From Shewanella sp. SR44-3 (GTDB taxonomy: Bacteria > Pseudomonadota > Gammaproteobacteria > Enterobacterales > Shewanellaceae): a DNA stretch of 64,000 bases. Under the pieces are notes generated by a model. It searched no databases. It worked only from the letters and a program-made list of their open reading frames with translations, and was not told where the DNA came from. This document shows, in pieces, positions 37,617 to 47,011 of the stretch; the first letter of the stretch is position 1, and the number at the start of each line of letters is the position of its first letter. The stretch spans positions 62,001 through 126,000 of the forward strand of contig NZ_JACJDV010000003.1 in NCBI RefSeq assembly GCF_014163735.1, given 5' to 3'. Both the position numbers and the translations under genes were made by a program.

Positions 37617-40100
37617 CTATTGTTTGAGTTCTTGCTCGAACAGTCTATAAATGCGGCGGTATTCATCAAGCCAGCTTGAAGGCTGTTTAAAACCATGGGG
37701 CTCTACTGGGTAAATGGCTGTTTCAAACATCGGCTTTTCAAGTTCAATTAAGCGTTGTACTAGACGTACACTGTCTTGAAAGAAGACGTTATCATCTAGC
37801 ACACCGCTCATTATAAGCAAGGGTTTCTGTAAGCCTTGGGCGTGCTCAATGGGTGAGCTACGTTCAAAAGCTATAGGGTCATCATCCGGAGTATTTAAAA
37901 TATTCGATGTGTAACCCGCATTATAATGTGCCCAATCTGTCACAGGCCGAAGTGCAGCGCCTGCTTGGAATAACTCAGGCTCATTAAAGAGTGCCATAAA
38001 GGTTAAGAAGCCGCCGTAGGAACCACCGTAAGTACCCACCTTATTAGCATCAACATTAACATGTTTCGCCATCCAAGCGACGCCATCTTTTAAGTCTTCA
38101 ACTTCTGGATGCCCCATATTGCGATAAATCGCAGTGCGCCAATCACGGCCGTAACCTTTTGAGCCACGATAATCCATGTCCATCACCACATAACCTTGCT
38201 GGGCGAGTAGATTATGGAACATAAACTCACGGAAATAGCCAGAAAAACCATAGTGAGCATTTTGCAAGTAACCTGCACCATGATTAAAGATGACTGCTGG
38301 GTACTTATCGGCTTGAGTCGCATCATAGCCTTCGGGTAAGTAGACTCTGGCATGCACTACTCCAGCGCCATGGCTTGAGGGTACAGCAACAATTTTAGGC
38401 GCCTGCCAAGGGTACTGCTTAAACTCAGTACTGGTGTCGTCAGTCAGTGCAGTGCGCGCGCCACCTATTGCTTGGATATAGAGCTCATTGGGCGTCGTTA
38501 AGCTTGATGCGGTTAACAATAATGATTGACCATCTGGACTAAGGCTGTAATCTAAAGTGCCTTTCCAGTTCGTGAGCTGCTCAGATTGACTGTTTGCTAT
38601 CTTAACTCTATGCACGTTATAAACACCTGGGTGCTCATTGTTAGCACGGTAATATATATGCTTGCCATCCTTTGATAGCGTTAAGGAGTCGACCACAAAT
38701 TTTCCCTGAGTCAACGCAACTGAACTTTTGCCCACTTGTTTTAGGTACAGCTGTGAAAAGCCACTTTCTTCAGATAGGTAATAAAACTTATCGCTATCTG
38801 GCACCCAGCCAAACTGGTTATAGTCATAATTTATCCAGGCATCATCATGCAGTCTGTGCTCAGTAATAAGCGTACCTTTATTAAGGTCTACACGGGCAAG
38901 CCAGCGGTCTTTATTATCAACAGATTCAAGCAGCACTAACAAATCAGTGCCGGCATCATTCCATTGAATTGCGCTTTGATTCCAACCCCAATCCTGCATT
39001 AGTTGTACTTTTCGCACTTGGGATTGGCTTTGATAAGTCTCGCCTTTGGCCTTGGCATTCTCAGCTTTAACACTGGCAAGTACGTCTTGATCAAATCCTG
39101 TAAGACCTTCAATGGTGATGTCTTTTTTAGTGTGGCTCTCTAAATCCAATAGCACCAGACGCTCACCAGGCGGATTGTCTTCAGCGACCCGCGCGCGTGC
39201 TGGCACCGCATCAACATAGCCATCCTTACCTAAATAGTTAGGCATAATGTCATGCTCGCTACGCCAGTCGTAATCTTTGTCCACTAAGGACAATAATAGG
39301 TAACGGCCATTGGGCGATAAACTCAGCTCAGATACCACTTCAGAATCACCTAAATACCAGCTTTTATTAGCAAAACTAGGATCTTGCAGGCTTAAAATCT
39401 TGCGGCTTGCTTGCCTTTCTTTGGCTTTATGGTGCTCTTTAGCAACAAACTGGATCAGTCTATGTTGCTGCTTAGCAATATAAGTTTCAGGTTCCGCAAC
39501 TTCTTTAGGGGCTTTACTCATTAGGATTGCCGCTATTTGCTCAATCAGGCCGCTGTCTTGATGCAGACGATAAACATTATTCCCTTGCCAATAGGCCACA
39601 TCGCCATTATTTAAGAAGCGGGCACCGTCTATTGCATCATTTTGACGTGTCAGCTGCTTGATATCCCCAGAAACGAGATCTTTAATAAATACGTTACCCT
39701 GATAAAGATACACTTTTTTATCTTTAGCTAAGTTTAATTCACCGCCGCGCTGATCAGCTAAATGAAGCTTAGCCACAGTTATAGCCTCAGCTTTAGTTTG
39801 AGTTAATTGCTGCTGATAAAGCTGCGCTGTGGCTGCCTCACTGGGCTGGCGACTGAAATACACAGATTGACCGTCATCACTCCAATAAGCACCTTGAGAA
39901 GCGATTCCCATCCAATCTGGATCAGCCATAATTTGCTTTAGGGTAAGCTTGTTTGCAGCGATTGGTGGACTCGCAAGCGGCGCTGTTATGACGGGATTGG
40001 CATCAACTTGAGCTTGCGGACTTTTATCTGTAAGGCTACAGCCACTGACAATTGCGACAGACAGTGCACTGAAGGCGAAATTTCTCATAAAACGCTTCAT
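37617..40100 (-). CDS. S9 family (prolyl oligopeptidase/DPP IV-like) lipoprotein peptidase
   Basis: 827-aa serine peptidase of the dipeptidyl-peptidase IV type. A lipoprotein signal (MKRFMRNFAFSALSVAIVSGC) anchors it in the envelope at Cys 21. Residues about 60-580 are a predicted beta-propeller that filters substrates. The C-terminal hydrolase domain has the nucleophile in GTYGGSYGGF (Ser about 697), the Asp in SGVLDDNVF and the His in VEPHGFKQ. It probably removes dipeptides from peptides taken up by the cell. It lies upstream of pabA's end and after HDOD; each has its own terminator nearby. Confidence 0.93.
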   Translation of the reverse strand: MKRFMRNFAFSALSVAIVSGCSLTDKSPQAQVDANPVITAPLASPPIAANKLTLKQIMADPDWMGIASQGAYWSDDGQSVYFSRQPSEAATAQLYQQQLTQTKAEAITVAKLHLADQRGGELNLAKDKKVYLYQGNVFIKDLVSGDIKQLTRQNDAIDGARFLNNGDVAYWQGNNVYRLHQDSGLIEQIAAILMSKAPKEVAEPETYIAKQQHRLIQFVAKEHHKAKERQASRKILSLQDPSFANKSWYLGDSEVVSELSLSPNGRYLLLSLVDKDYDWRSEHDIMPNYLGKDGYVDAVPARARVAEDNPPGERLVLLDLESHTKKDITIEGLTGFDQDVLASVKAENAKAKGETYQSQSQVRKVQLMQDWGWNQSAIQWNDAGTDLLVLLESVDNKDRWLARVDLNKGTLITEHRLHDDAWINYDYNQFGWVPDSDKFYYLSEESGFSQLYLKQVGKSSVALTQGKFVVDSLTLSKDGKHIYYRANNEHPGVYNVHRVKIANSQSEQLTNWKGTLDYSLSPDGQSLLLTASSLTTPNELYIQAIGGARTALTDDTSTEFKQYPWQAPKIVAVPSSHGAGVVHARVYLPEGYDATQADKYPAVIFNHGAGYLQNAHYGFSGYFREFMFHNLLAQQGYVVMDMDYRGSKGYGRDWRTAIYRNMGHPEVEDLKDGVAWMAKHVNVDANKVGTYGGSYGGFLTFMALFNEPELFQAGAALRPVTDWAHYNAGYTSNILNTPDDDPIAFERSSPIEHAQGLQKPLLIMSGVLDDNVFFQDSVRLVQRLIELEKPMFETAIYPVEPHGFKQPSSWLDEYRRIYRLFEQELKQ

Positions 40101-40117
40101 GGAACATCCCTTTTTTA

Positions 40118-40690
40118 TTAGTTTTGCTTTAGAAAGTTGGCCAGTAATTCATGGCCTTGTAAGGTTAAAATCGATTCTGGGTGAAACTGTACCCCATAGA
40201 GCTTAAGCTTTTGATGGCTCATGGCCATAATTTCACGCCCATGTACTGGGTCATCATACCAAGCGTCGAGTTCAAACCCTTCAGGCACTGAATCGACGAT
40301 AAGCGAATGATAACGTGTTACCTGTAATGGCTGAGCCAATGCGTTAAACAGGCCTTTGCCCTGATGACTGATTTGACTAGTCTTGCCATGCATAACACGT
40401 TTGGCGCGGATAACATTGGCGCCGAAAACTTGTGCTATGGCCTGATGCCCAAGACATACCCCTAAGATGGGGAGTTTACCCGCAAAATGTGCGATAGCCC
40501 CTAGAGAGACTCCGGCTTCATTTGGGCTGCACGGCCCAGGAGAGATAACCAGATGGCTTGGTGCTAAGGCGCTTATATCTTCAAGGCTTATCTCATCATT
40601 TCGCTTAACCAAGATATCTTGCCCCAACTGCTGAAAATACTGCACCAAGTTAAAGGTAAAAGAATCATAGTTATCTATCATTAACAGCAT
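40118..40690 (-). CDS. pabA: Aminodeoxychorismate synthase glutamine amidotransferase component
   Basis: Class I glutamine amidotransferase that feeds ammonia to PabB for folate synthesis, and often to anthranilate synthase. The start ATG 40690 ([14 protein letters not shown]) has GGAG 5-6 bp upstream and aligns with E. coli PabA; the frame opens 7 codons earlier. This gives 190 aa. The triad Cys is in GVCLGHQ, with FHPES for His and Glu; GPGPC-like SPGPCSP is the oxyanion strand. The pairing with crp and argD is as in E. coli, though split here by other genes. Confidence 0.95.
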   Translation of the reverse strand: MLLMIDNYDSFTFNLVQYFQQLGQDILVKRNDEISLEDISALAPSHLVISPGPCSPNEAGVSLGAIAHFAGKLPILGVCLGHQAIAQVFGANVIRAKRVMHGKTSQISHQGKGLFNALAQPLQVTRYHSLIVDSVPEGFELDAWYDDPVHGREIMAMSHQKLKLYGVQFHPESILTLQGHELLANFLKQN

Positions 40691-40737
40691 TGCTGCTCCA
40701 GCATCAAACACCCTAAGGTTAATAAAGTTTATGATAT

Positions 40738-40765
40738 AAAAAAACCAGTCAATTGACTGGTTTTT
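40738..40765 (-). terminator. Rho-independent terminator of sspB
   Basis: AAAACCAGTC (40741-40750) pairs with GACTGGTTTT (40755-40764) around AATT, with A- and T-runs outside. It lies 20 bp after the sspB stop. Confidence 0.9.
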
Positions 40766-40783
40766 AGTTTGCGCGCTGTTAGC

Positions 40784-41242
40784 TTATTCAACCAAAGTTA
40801 AATGGCTACGGCGCTTGGTTGTTTCTTTAGGCGCTTGCGCTTCTTCTGAATTTGTATCTTTAACACTAGACAAGGCTGGTGCCACTGAAGAAAGCTGATC
40901 TAGCTCACTTTCAATCATATAAGCATCTTCCATATCAAACACTGTGCCAGCACCGTTTTCACGGGCATAAATAGCCACAATGGCCGCTAATGGGACAACC
41001 ACTTGTTGTGGTACCCCACCAAAACGGGCATTAAATTCAATAAAATCATTACCCATGTGCAAACTGGCCACTGCACCTTCGGCAATGTTAAGTACGATTT
41101 GACCGTCCTTAACAAACTGCTGAGGTACTTGAGTCCCTTTTACAAAGGCATCCACAACCACATGCGGCGTCAAATGGTTATCCATCAACCATTCGTAATA
41201 AGCACGCAACAAATATGGACGATTAGCAGTAATAGCTGTCAT
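40784..41242 (-). CDS. sspB: ClpXP protease specificity-enhancing factor SspB
   Basis: Adaptor that delivers ssrA-tagged proteins to ClpXP. 152 aa. N-terminal RPYLLRAYYEWLMDNHLTPHVVVDA and FNARFGGVPQQVVVPLAAIVAIYARENG match E. coli SspB's substrate-binding domain. The tail is flexible and acidic, and ends RSHLTLVE, the short motif that binds ClpX (RPxLRVVK in E. coli). Its ATG overlaps the sspA stop (TAATG), so the pair is coupled. Confidence 0.96.
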   Translation of the reverse strand: MTAITANRPYLLRAYYEWLMDNHLTPHVVVDAFVKGTQVPQQFVKDGQIVLNIAEGAVASLHMGNDFIEFNARFGGVPQQVVVPLAAIVAIYARENGAGTVFDMEDAYMIESELDQLSSVAPALSSVKDTNSEEAQAPKETTKRRSHLTLVE

Positions 41243-41871
41243 TACATGCCCATGCGCATTTCGCGCTCAGCCTCAGTTAACGATGCTTTAAATGACTCAC
41301 GTTCAAAAATGCGTGTCATGTATGCATTGATATCTTTAGAGGTGCGACTGTCTAAGGTAATACCTAGTACAGGCAAACGCCATAATAATGGACCAAGATA
41401 GCAATCCGTCAGACCGAATTCTTCGCTCATGAAATACGGCATTTCAGCAAAAACCGGCCCTAAAGCTACTAAGTTTTCAGTCAGTTCCTTACGAGCAGCA
41501 TCGGCTTTCTCACCCTTACGGATACGTTCAACCAAGCTGTACCAATCAGAATCGATGCGATGCATCATCAGACGGCTTTGACCACGAGAAACTGGATAAA
41601 CAGGCATCAATGGTGGATGTGGAAAACGCTCATCCAAATATTCCATAATGATACGTGACTCATACAAAACTAATTCACGGTCTACCAAGGTAGGCACAGA
41701 GTTATATGGATTTACTTCCAGTAACTCCTCAGGCTTATCACTTGGGTCTACCTGTAAAACATCTACAGTAACCCCTTTCTCAGCCAGTACGATACGTACT
41801 TGATGACTATATAAATCATCGGCACCGGAAAACAGTGTCATGATAGAGCGTTTGTTGGCAGCAACAGCCAT
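41242..41871 (-). CDS. sspA: Stringent starvation protein A
   Basis: RNA polymerase-associated protein with a glutathione S-transferase fold. I start it at ATG 41871 (MAVAANKRSIMTLFSG), as in E. coli; the frame opens 11 codons earlier. 209 aa. Conserved SspA segments: YSHQVRIVLAEKGV, YLDERFPHPPLMPVYPVSRG, and DCYLGPLLWRLP. It precedes sspB and follows petC after a strong terminator. Confidence 0.97.
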   Translation of the reverse strand: MAVAANKRSIMTLFSGADDLYSHQVRIVLAEKGVTVDVLQVDPSDKPEELLEVNPYNSVPTLVDRELVLYESRIIMEYLDERFPHPPLMPVYPVSRGQSRLMMHRIDSDWYSLVERIRKGEKADAARKELTENLVALGPVFAEMPYFMSEEFGLTDCYLGPLLWRLPVLGITLDSRTSKDINAYMTRIFERESFKASLTEAEREMRMGM

Positions 41872-41902
41872 TGATACCCTCCAGAGTCGTAAAAAACAAA
41901 AC

Positions 41903-41927
41903 AAACGAGGGGCTAAGCCCCCCGTTT
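41903..41927 (-). terminator. Rho-independent terminator of the petABC operon
   Basis: AAACGAGGGGC (41903-41913) and GCCCCCCGTTT (41917-41927) form a G/C-rich stem with one mismatch; on the minus strand a T-rich tract follows. It lies between petC and sspA. Confidence 0.88.
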
Positions 41928-41965
41928 ACAGTATGCGGATAATGTATTTTACCCGTTATTGATGG

Positions 41966-42661
41966 CTAGTGCACATCTTTCCAGTATTCTTTCTTCAACA
42001 AATAAGCAATGATAAAGAAAATAAACAGGAATCCAAGTACCCACACACCCATAGCCTTACGTTCAAGCTTCACAGGTTCAGCAGAATAAACCAAGAAGCC
42101 AGTGATATCACGTACTGCTTGATCGTACTCCTCAGCCGTTAACTTGCCACCAGAAACCACAAAAGTGCCATCTTCTTGTTTAACAGCTATACCTTGTAGA
42201 TCTTCAAGTACATGAGGCATACCCACTAATGGGAACACGGTATTATTCACCCCAAAAGGACGGCTTTCATCTGCATAAAAGCCCTTAAGGTATGAATAAA
42301 CCCAGTCTTCACCACGCACCCTTGCAACTAGGGTCAAATCTGGTGGCGCCGCGCCAAACCAATTTGCAGCATCTGCAGTAGGAATGGCATTTTCCATAAG
42401 CTCACCAATTTTAGCATCAGTAAACATATAGTTTTTGCGCATTTCATCAACTGGAATGTTCAAATCTGTGGCAACGCGCTCATATCTTTGATATTGAGTG
42501 CTATGACAGCCTGAACAATAGTTCTGAAACAGACCTAGACCACGTTGCAATGATTCAGTGTCGTGTAAGTTAACATTAGCATCTTCTAAGTGAGCATTGC
42601 CACCCGCAGCCATAGCCAAGCTAGGTAACAAGGTCACTAAAGCAATAAGTAGTTTTTTCAT
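41966..42661 (-). CDS. petC: Ubiquinol-cytochrome c reductase cytochrome c1
   Basis: Heme c subunit of the bc1 complex, passing electrons from the Rieske protein to cytochrome c. 231 aa. A cleavable signal (1-18, ending AMA) leads to the periplasmic domain with one heme site CSGCH (about residue 52-56). The axial Met is probably in LVGMPHV. A C-terminal anchor helix (about 205-225) ends in KKEYWKDVH. It is the last gene of petABC; its start overlaps the petB stop by 1 bp. Confidence 0.95.
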   Translation of the reverse strand: MKKLLIALVTLLPSLAMAAGGNAHLEDANVNLHDTESLQRGLGLFQNYCSGCHSTQYQRYERVATDLNIPVDEMRKNYMFTDAKIGELMENAIPTADAANWFGAAPPDLTLVARVRGEDWVYSYLKGFYADESRPFGVNNTVFPLVGMPHVLEDLQGIAVKQEDGTFVVSGGKLTAEEYDQAVRDITGFLVYSAEPVKLERKAMGVWVLGFLFIFFIIAYLLKKEYWKDVH

Positions 42662-43875
42662 TAGTGCGTCAACCTCGCTGGAACTTGCTTAGTTTGTTCA
42701 TTCTTACTGTAAATCCATAACAATAGGAAGAAGGCAAAATAAGTCACAGTGAACACACGTGCAGCGATAGTTAGCTCAGGTGTTGCAGGTACGGCACCTA
42801 AATAACCTAGCACAATGAATGACACTGCAAATTGACCAATGTTCAACTTGTGAGTCAGGCTACGGTAACGAACCGATTTCACTTTACAGCGATCAAGCCA
42901 AGGCAATACAAATAACACAGCAATCGACAAGCCCATTGCCACCACACCTAATAATTTATCAGGGATAGCACGTAAAATGGCGTAGAAAGGTGTGAAGTAC
43001 CAAACTGGCGCAATATGTTCAGGAGTCTTCATCGGGTTAGCCGCTTCGAAGTTAGGACCTTCCAAGAAATAACCACCACCTTCTGGAATGAAGAACAACA
43101 CATAACAGAAGAAAATCAAGAAACCAGCCACACCCATGATGTCTTTAACTGTGTAATAAGGGTGAAAAGGTACTGCATCTAAAGGCCAGCCATTCTCGTC
43201 CTTATTCTTCTTAATCTCGATACCGTCAGGGTTGTTTGAACCCACTTCGTGCAATGCCACTAAATGCAAGAACACCAGTACCACTAACACTAATGGCAGA
43301 GCGATAACGTGTAAGGCAAAGAAACGATTTAAGGTAGCGCCTGAAATAACATAGTCACCGCGGATCCACAGTGTCAGGTCATCACCAATAACAGGGATAG
43401 CACCAAACAAGGAGATGATTACCTGAGCGCCCCAGTAGGACATCTGCCCCCAAGGCAGCAAGTAGCCCATGAAGGCTTCTGCCATTAGCACCAAGAATAT
43501 CAACATACCGAATAGCCATAACAGCTCACGTGGTTTCTGATATGAACCGTAAATTAAACCACGGAACATGTGCAGGTAGATCACCACGAAGAATGCTGAA
43601 GCACCGGTGGAGTGCATATAACGCAGCAACCAGCCGTATTCAACATCACGCATTATGTATTCAACAGAAGCAAAAGCACCCTCTGCTGAAGGGATATAGT
43701 TCATGGTTAACCAGATACCTGTTAGTAGCTGATTTACCAGTACTAACATGGCTAGCGAGCCAAAGAAGTACCAGAAGTTGAAGTTAGTTGGCGTCGCATA
43801 TTGGCCAACGTGGCGATTATAAGTCGCCGTCATTGGGATACGTTCGTCAATCCAATCAATTAAACCTTTAATCAT
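42661..43875 (-). CDS. petB: Ubiquinol-cytochrome c reductase cytochrome b
   Basis: Inner-membrane di-heme subunit of the bc1 complex with the Qo and Qi sites. 404 aa, about 8 membrane helices. Heme-binding helices are visible: LLRYMHSTGASAFFVVIYLHMFRG (His pair) and FFALHVIALPLVLVVLVFLHLVALHEVG. The Qo-site motif PDW-like PEHIAPVWYFTPFYAILRAIP is present (PVWY here, the usual gammaproteobacterial form is PEWY). Frame overlaps by 1 bp with petA and petC. Confidence 0.96.
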   Translation of the reverse strand: MIKGLIDWIDERIPMTATYNRHVGQYATPTNFNFWYFFGSLAMLVLVNQLLTGIWLTMNYIPSAEGAFASVEYIMRDVEYGWLLRYMHSTGASAFFVVIYLHMFRGLIYGSYQKPRELLWLFGMLIFLVLMAEAFMGYLLPWGQMSYWGAQVIISLFGAIPVIGDDLTLWIRGDYVISGATLNRFFALHVIALPLVLVVLVFLHLVALHEVGSNNPDGIEIKKNKDENGWPLDAVPFHPYYTVKDIMGVAGFLIFFCYVLFFIPEGGGYFLEGPNFEAANPMKTPEHIAPVWYFTPFYAILRAIPDKLLGVVAMGLSIAVLFVLPWLDRCKVKSVRYRSLTHKLNIGQFAVSFIVLGYLGAVPATPELTIAARVFTVTYFAFFLLLWIYSKNEQTKQVPARLTH

Positions 43876-44465
43876 TATGCCGCTCCTTGGTCTACACCTA
43901 TGATGACTAAGCCATCATTGATGTACTGATGCGGTGGGATCACTAAGTTCAATGGCGCCGGAACGCCTGAGAACACGCGTCCAGCCATATCAAATTTAGA
44001 ACCATGACATGGGCAGAAGAAGCCAGAAGTTATCCCCTGTACTTGCTCACCAAAGGTATCTGGTAAATAAGTCGGTGAACAACCTAAGTGAGTACAAATG
44101 CCGACGGCAATGAAATACTCAGGCTTAATTGAACGCACAGCATTGCTTGCATAGGCAGGCTGCTGCATTTCTTCAGAGTTAGGATCACGTAATTGGTCAT
44201 CTAAAGAAGGCAATTGATTTAGCACTTCTTCAGTACGACGGACAATCCATACAGGCTTGCCGCGCCATTCGACACGAATTAACTGACCTGGCTCTACTTT
44301 ACTGATATTTACTTCGACCGGTGCACCTGCAGCTTTCGCTTTGGCACTCGGATTCCATGACTTGATGAAAGGAACCGCTACAGCGACGGCACCAGCACCA
44401 CCTACTACGGCGGTTGCGGCTGTCAGGAATCTGCGACGTCCGGTATCGACTGGCGCATTGCTCAT
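43875..44465 (-). CDS. petA: Ubiquinol-cytochrome c reductase Rieske iron-sulfur subunit
   Basis: [2Fe-2S] subunit of the bc1 complex. 196 aa. A Tat-type N-terminus (GRRRFLTAATAVVGGAGAVAVA) serves as export signal and anchor. The cluster ligands are in CTHLGC and CPCHGSKFD (about residues 125-160). It is the first gene of petABC, with GGGAG 8 bp before the ATG. A 9-bp-stem hairpin lies in the leader (44508-44542). Confidence 0.96.
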   Translation of the reverse strand: MSNAPVDTGRRRFLTAATAVVGGAGAVAVAVPFIKSWNPSAKAKAAGAPVEVNISKVEPGQLIRVEWRGKPVWIVRRTEEVLNQLPSLDDQLRDPNSEEMQQPAYASNAVRSIKPEYFIAVGICTHLGCSPTYLPDTFGEQVQGITSGFFCPCHGSKFDMAGRVFSGVPAPLNLVIPPHQYINDGLVIIGVDQGAA

Positions 44466-44507
44466 CCACTTATCTCCCAGAGGGTGTTGGAATTTTTATA
44501 GTTCAAT

Positions 44508-44568
44508 ATTTTAGCGGCTTTAGGATCACTAAACGCTAAAATCTTAGTTTGAGGCGGTGCTCATTATA
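44508..44568 (-). promoter_or_regulatory. petABC promoter element and leader hairpin
   Basis: A perfect -10 box TATAAT (44563-44568, minus strand) lies just upstream of a stem ATTTTAGCG/CGCTAAAAT (44508-44516 with 44534-44542), with an inner stem TTTAG/CTAAA and a GC bulge. No -35 match is found at the normal distance, so an activator may be needed. The remaining 44569-44850 shows no gene. Confidence 0.5.
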
Positions 44569-44852
44569 GCTAAAAACTAGAAGCAGATCATAGAGAAAAC
44601 ACACAACTAAGTTAAGGATATTGCTAATAATGGGGTATTAGAGATAAGCCTTTTGGCTAAATATCGGATAAAAAAACCAGTAAACAACCAATAAATTAAA
44701 TTAAGTCATTGAATTTTATGAGAACAACTTAATAAGCAGTATCTAAAATAACTTTTTAGTCAAGTTGCCACCTAAATCACAAAAAAACCAATAATGAGAA
44801 TAAATTTATCATTATACGAGCAAATTTCATCCACCTTAATGAGCAGATACAA

Positions 44853-44876
44853 AAAAGCCCGACAAGTCGGGCTTTT
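44853..44876 (-). terminator. Rho-independent terminator of hflC
   Basis: AAAAGCCCGAC (44853-44863) pairs with GTCGGGCTTTT (44866-44876), with extra A/T runs outside. It is 42 bp after the hflC stop codon. Confidence 0.9.
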
Positions 44877-44918
44877 CAATTTAAACGCTAAATGGGTCAA
44901 CAAACTAGTCCAACTAGC

Positions 44919-45815
44919 TTAGTTACCTTTACCTGAAATCGATTTCATGTACTTAAAGAAATCACTATCAGGCTCAAGTACCATGATGTCATTATTGCCA
45001 GCGAAACTTTCTTTGTACGCTTCTAAGCTACGTAAAAAGCTGTAAAATTCAACGTCTTTACTGTAGGCATCAGCATAAATTTTTGCCGCTAGCGCATCAC
45101 CTTCACCACGAGTGGTCAATGCTTTACGCTCAGCTTCAGCAATTTTTACCGTCACATTAGCATCAATGGTTGCACGAATAATTTCAGCTTGCTCTTTACC
45201 TTGAGCTCTATGCTCTTTGGCAACCGCTTGACGCTCGGCGCGCATACGCTGATAAATACTGTTGCTCACATTAGCTGGTAAGTTGATCTGCTTAACACGC
45301 ACATCAACCACTTCAATGCCTAAATCCTTAGCACTTTCAGATGCATTTGCCAACGCATCAGTTTGTAATTCATCACGCTTACCAGACACAATCTCTTTGA
45401 TAGTACGGCGACCAAACTCGGTGCGTAAATCGTTGTTGATTTTACGCTGTAACAAGGTTTCAGCATTGGCCTTGATACCACCATTAGTGGACAAGTAATA
45501 CTTTTCAAAATCACTAATACGCCACTTCACATAAGAGTCGACCATAAGATCTTTTTTCTCTGATGTCACGAAGCGATCAGCGGCACCATCTAAGGTCTGA
45601 ATACGCGCATCTAAATGACGAATTTTGTCGATAACAGGGATTTTAAAGTGTATACCAGGTGCAAAAACACGGGTAATTAACTGGCCATCTATATCATCTT
45701 TAAGCACTTTACCAAAGCGAGACACGATAGCCCGCTCACCTTCAGTAACCACTAAAATTGACGATAAGCTTAAGCCTAATACCGCCACTAAAATCACTAA
45801 TCCAAATCTACCCAT
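44919..45815 (-). CDS. hflC: Protease modulator HflC
   Basis: SPFH/prohibitin-family subunit of the HflKC complex that surrounds the membrane protease FtsH. 298 aa (E. coli 334; a shorter version is common). One N-terminal membrane anchor (3-22), then SPFH domain (VVTEGERAIVSRFGK...) and a long coiled coil with QINLPANVSNSIYQRMRAER. It follows hflK by 3 bp and ends in a terminator. Topology should place the body in the periplasm. Confidence 0.95.
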   Translation of the reverse strand: MGRFGLVILVAVLGLSLSSILVVTEGERAIVSRFGKVLKDDIDGQLITRVFAPGIHFKIPVIDKIRHLDARIQTLDGAADRFVTSEKKDLMVDSYVKWRISDFEKYYLSTNGGIKANAETLLQRKINNDLRTEFGRRTIKEIVSGKRDELQTDALANASESAKDLGIEVVDVRVKQINLPANVSNSIYQRMRAERQAVAKEHRAQGKEQAEIIRATIDANVTVKIAEAERKALTTRGEGDALAAKIYADAYSKDVEFYSFLRSLEAYKESFAGNNDIMVLEPDSDFFKYMKSISGKGN

Positions 45816-45818
45816 GGA

Positions 45819-46979
45819 TTACTCCCTCCCTTGGCGAGTACGTGCTTCACGAGACATACGTCCGTCTAAGCTCATGCTATTGCTAGAGTTTGTACTGTTA
45901 ACACCCGTAGACAAAGAGTTCACATGCGCTTCAACTTGCGCACTAGTAGGTTTATTTCTCGAACCTTGATTAATCATTTTATCTAATGGTAGGTACATCA
46001 TGTTGCCACTGTTTTTAGTATCAACCAGTACCTTATTGGTGTCAGCAAGCACAACTTGCATTGCATCTATATATAGGCGATTACGGGTAACTTCAGGCGC
46101 AGCTTTATATTCAGGTAATAGCTTCTCAAAGCGCGCGACTTTACCTTCAGCCTCTAATACTTCACGTTGCTTATAAGCACTGGCCTGCTGGAACATACGC
46201 TGTACTTCACCGCGAGCTTTTGGCTCAATTTCACGAGCATAAGCTTCAGCTTCACGAATAAAGCGCTGTTCATCTTCTTGAGCTGAAATTGCGTCATCAA
46301 ACGCATCTTTCACTTCTTCAGGAGGACGAGCAGGCAAGAAGTTGACGTCGACAATCACTAAACCTAGCTTGTAGGGGTCAAGAATAAGCTCAAGCTCTTT
46401 CCAAGTGTCACGGCGAATAGCATCACGACCTGTCGTCAAGATATCATCCATGCGATTATGACCCACAACGTAACGCAGGGCACTGTCTGTCGCTTCACGT
46501 AAGCTTTCGTTAGCATCAACCGCACTAAATAGGTACTCATAAGCGTTAAGTACGCGATACTGAATATCTAGTTCGACTTTAACCACGTTTTCATCTGAAG
46601 TTAACATGCTGCCTGAGGCTGGCACTGAACGTACAGTCTCAACATCAACAGGGTAAACCTCATCAATGAAGGTGGCTTTCCAATGCAAACCTGGGCCCAC
46701 TTCTTCTTGGAATTGACCAAAACGCAGCATCACACCGCGTTCCGCTTCCTTGATGGTATATAGACCTGAAGCGGCCCAAACAACCAAAGCGATAACCGCG
46801 AAAATGACAAAGCCTGCAGTACTAAATGAAGCGCCTGAACCGCCATCACCTTTGCCACTGCCACCGAATCGCTTCGATAAATTACGGAACACCTCGTCTA
46901 AATCCGGTGGTCCTTTGTCGTTATTACTTTTATTTCCCCAAGGGTCTTTACCCTTGTTACCGGGCTCATTCCAAGCCAT
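45819..46979 (-). CDS. hflK: FtsH protease activity modulator HflK
   Basis: Partner of HflC in the FtsH-associated complex. 386 aa. The N-terminus is Gly/Asn/Lys-rich (MAWNEPGNKGKDPWGNKSNNDKG), followed by the membrane anchor (about 55-75) and SPFH domain with YTIKEAERGVMLRFGQF. A coiled coil precedes a Ser/Asn-rich tail. It is translated just upstream of hflC and after hflX, in the E. coli order. Confidence 0.96.
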   Translation of the reverse strand: MAWNEPGNKGKDPWGNKSNNDKGPPDLDEVFRNLSKRFGGSGKGDGGSGASFSTAGFVIFAVIALVVWAASGLYTIKEAERGVMLRFGQFQEEVGPGLHWKATFIDEVYPVDVETVRSVPASGSMLTSDENVVKVELDIQYRVLNAYEYLFSAVDANESLREATDSALRYVVGHNRMDDILTTGRDAIRRDTWKELELILDPYKLGLVIVDVNFLPARPPEEVKDAFDDAISAQEDEQRFIREAEAYAREIEPKARGEVQRMFQQASAYKQREVLEAEGKVARFEKLLPEYKAAPEVTRNRLYIDAMQVVLADTNKVLVDTKNSGNMMYLPLDKMINQGSRNKPTSAQVEAHVNSLSTGVNSTNSSNSMSLDGRMSREARTRQGRE

Positions 46980-47011
46980 TTAACACTCCATAAGTGGATG
47001 AAATAATGATA

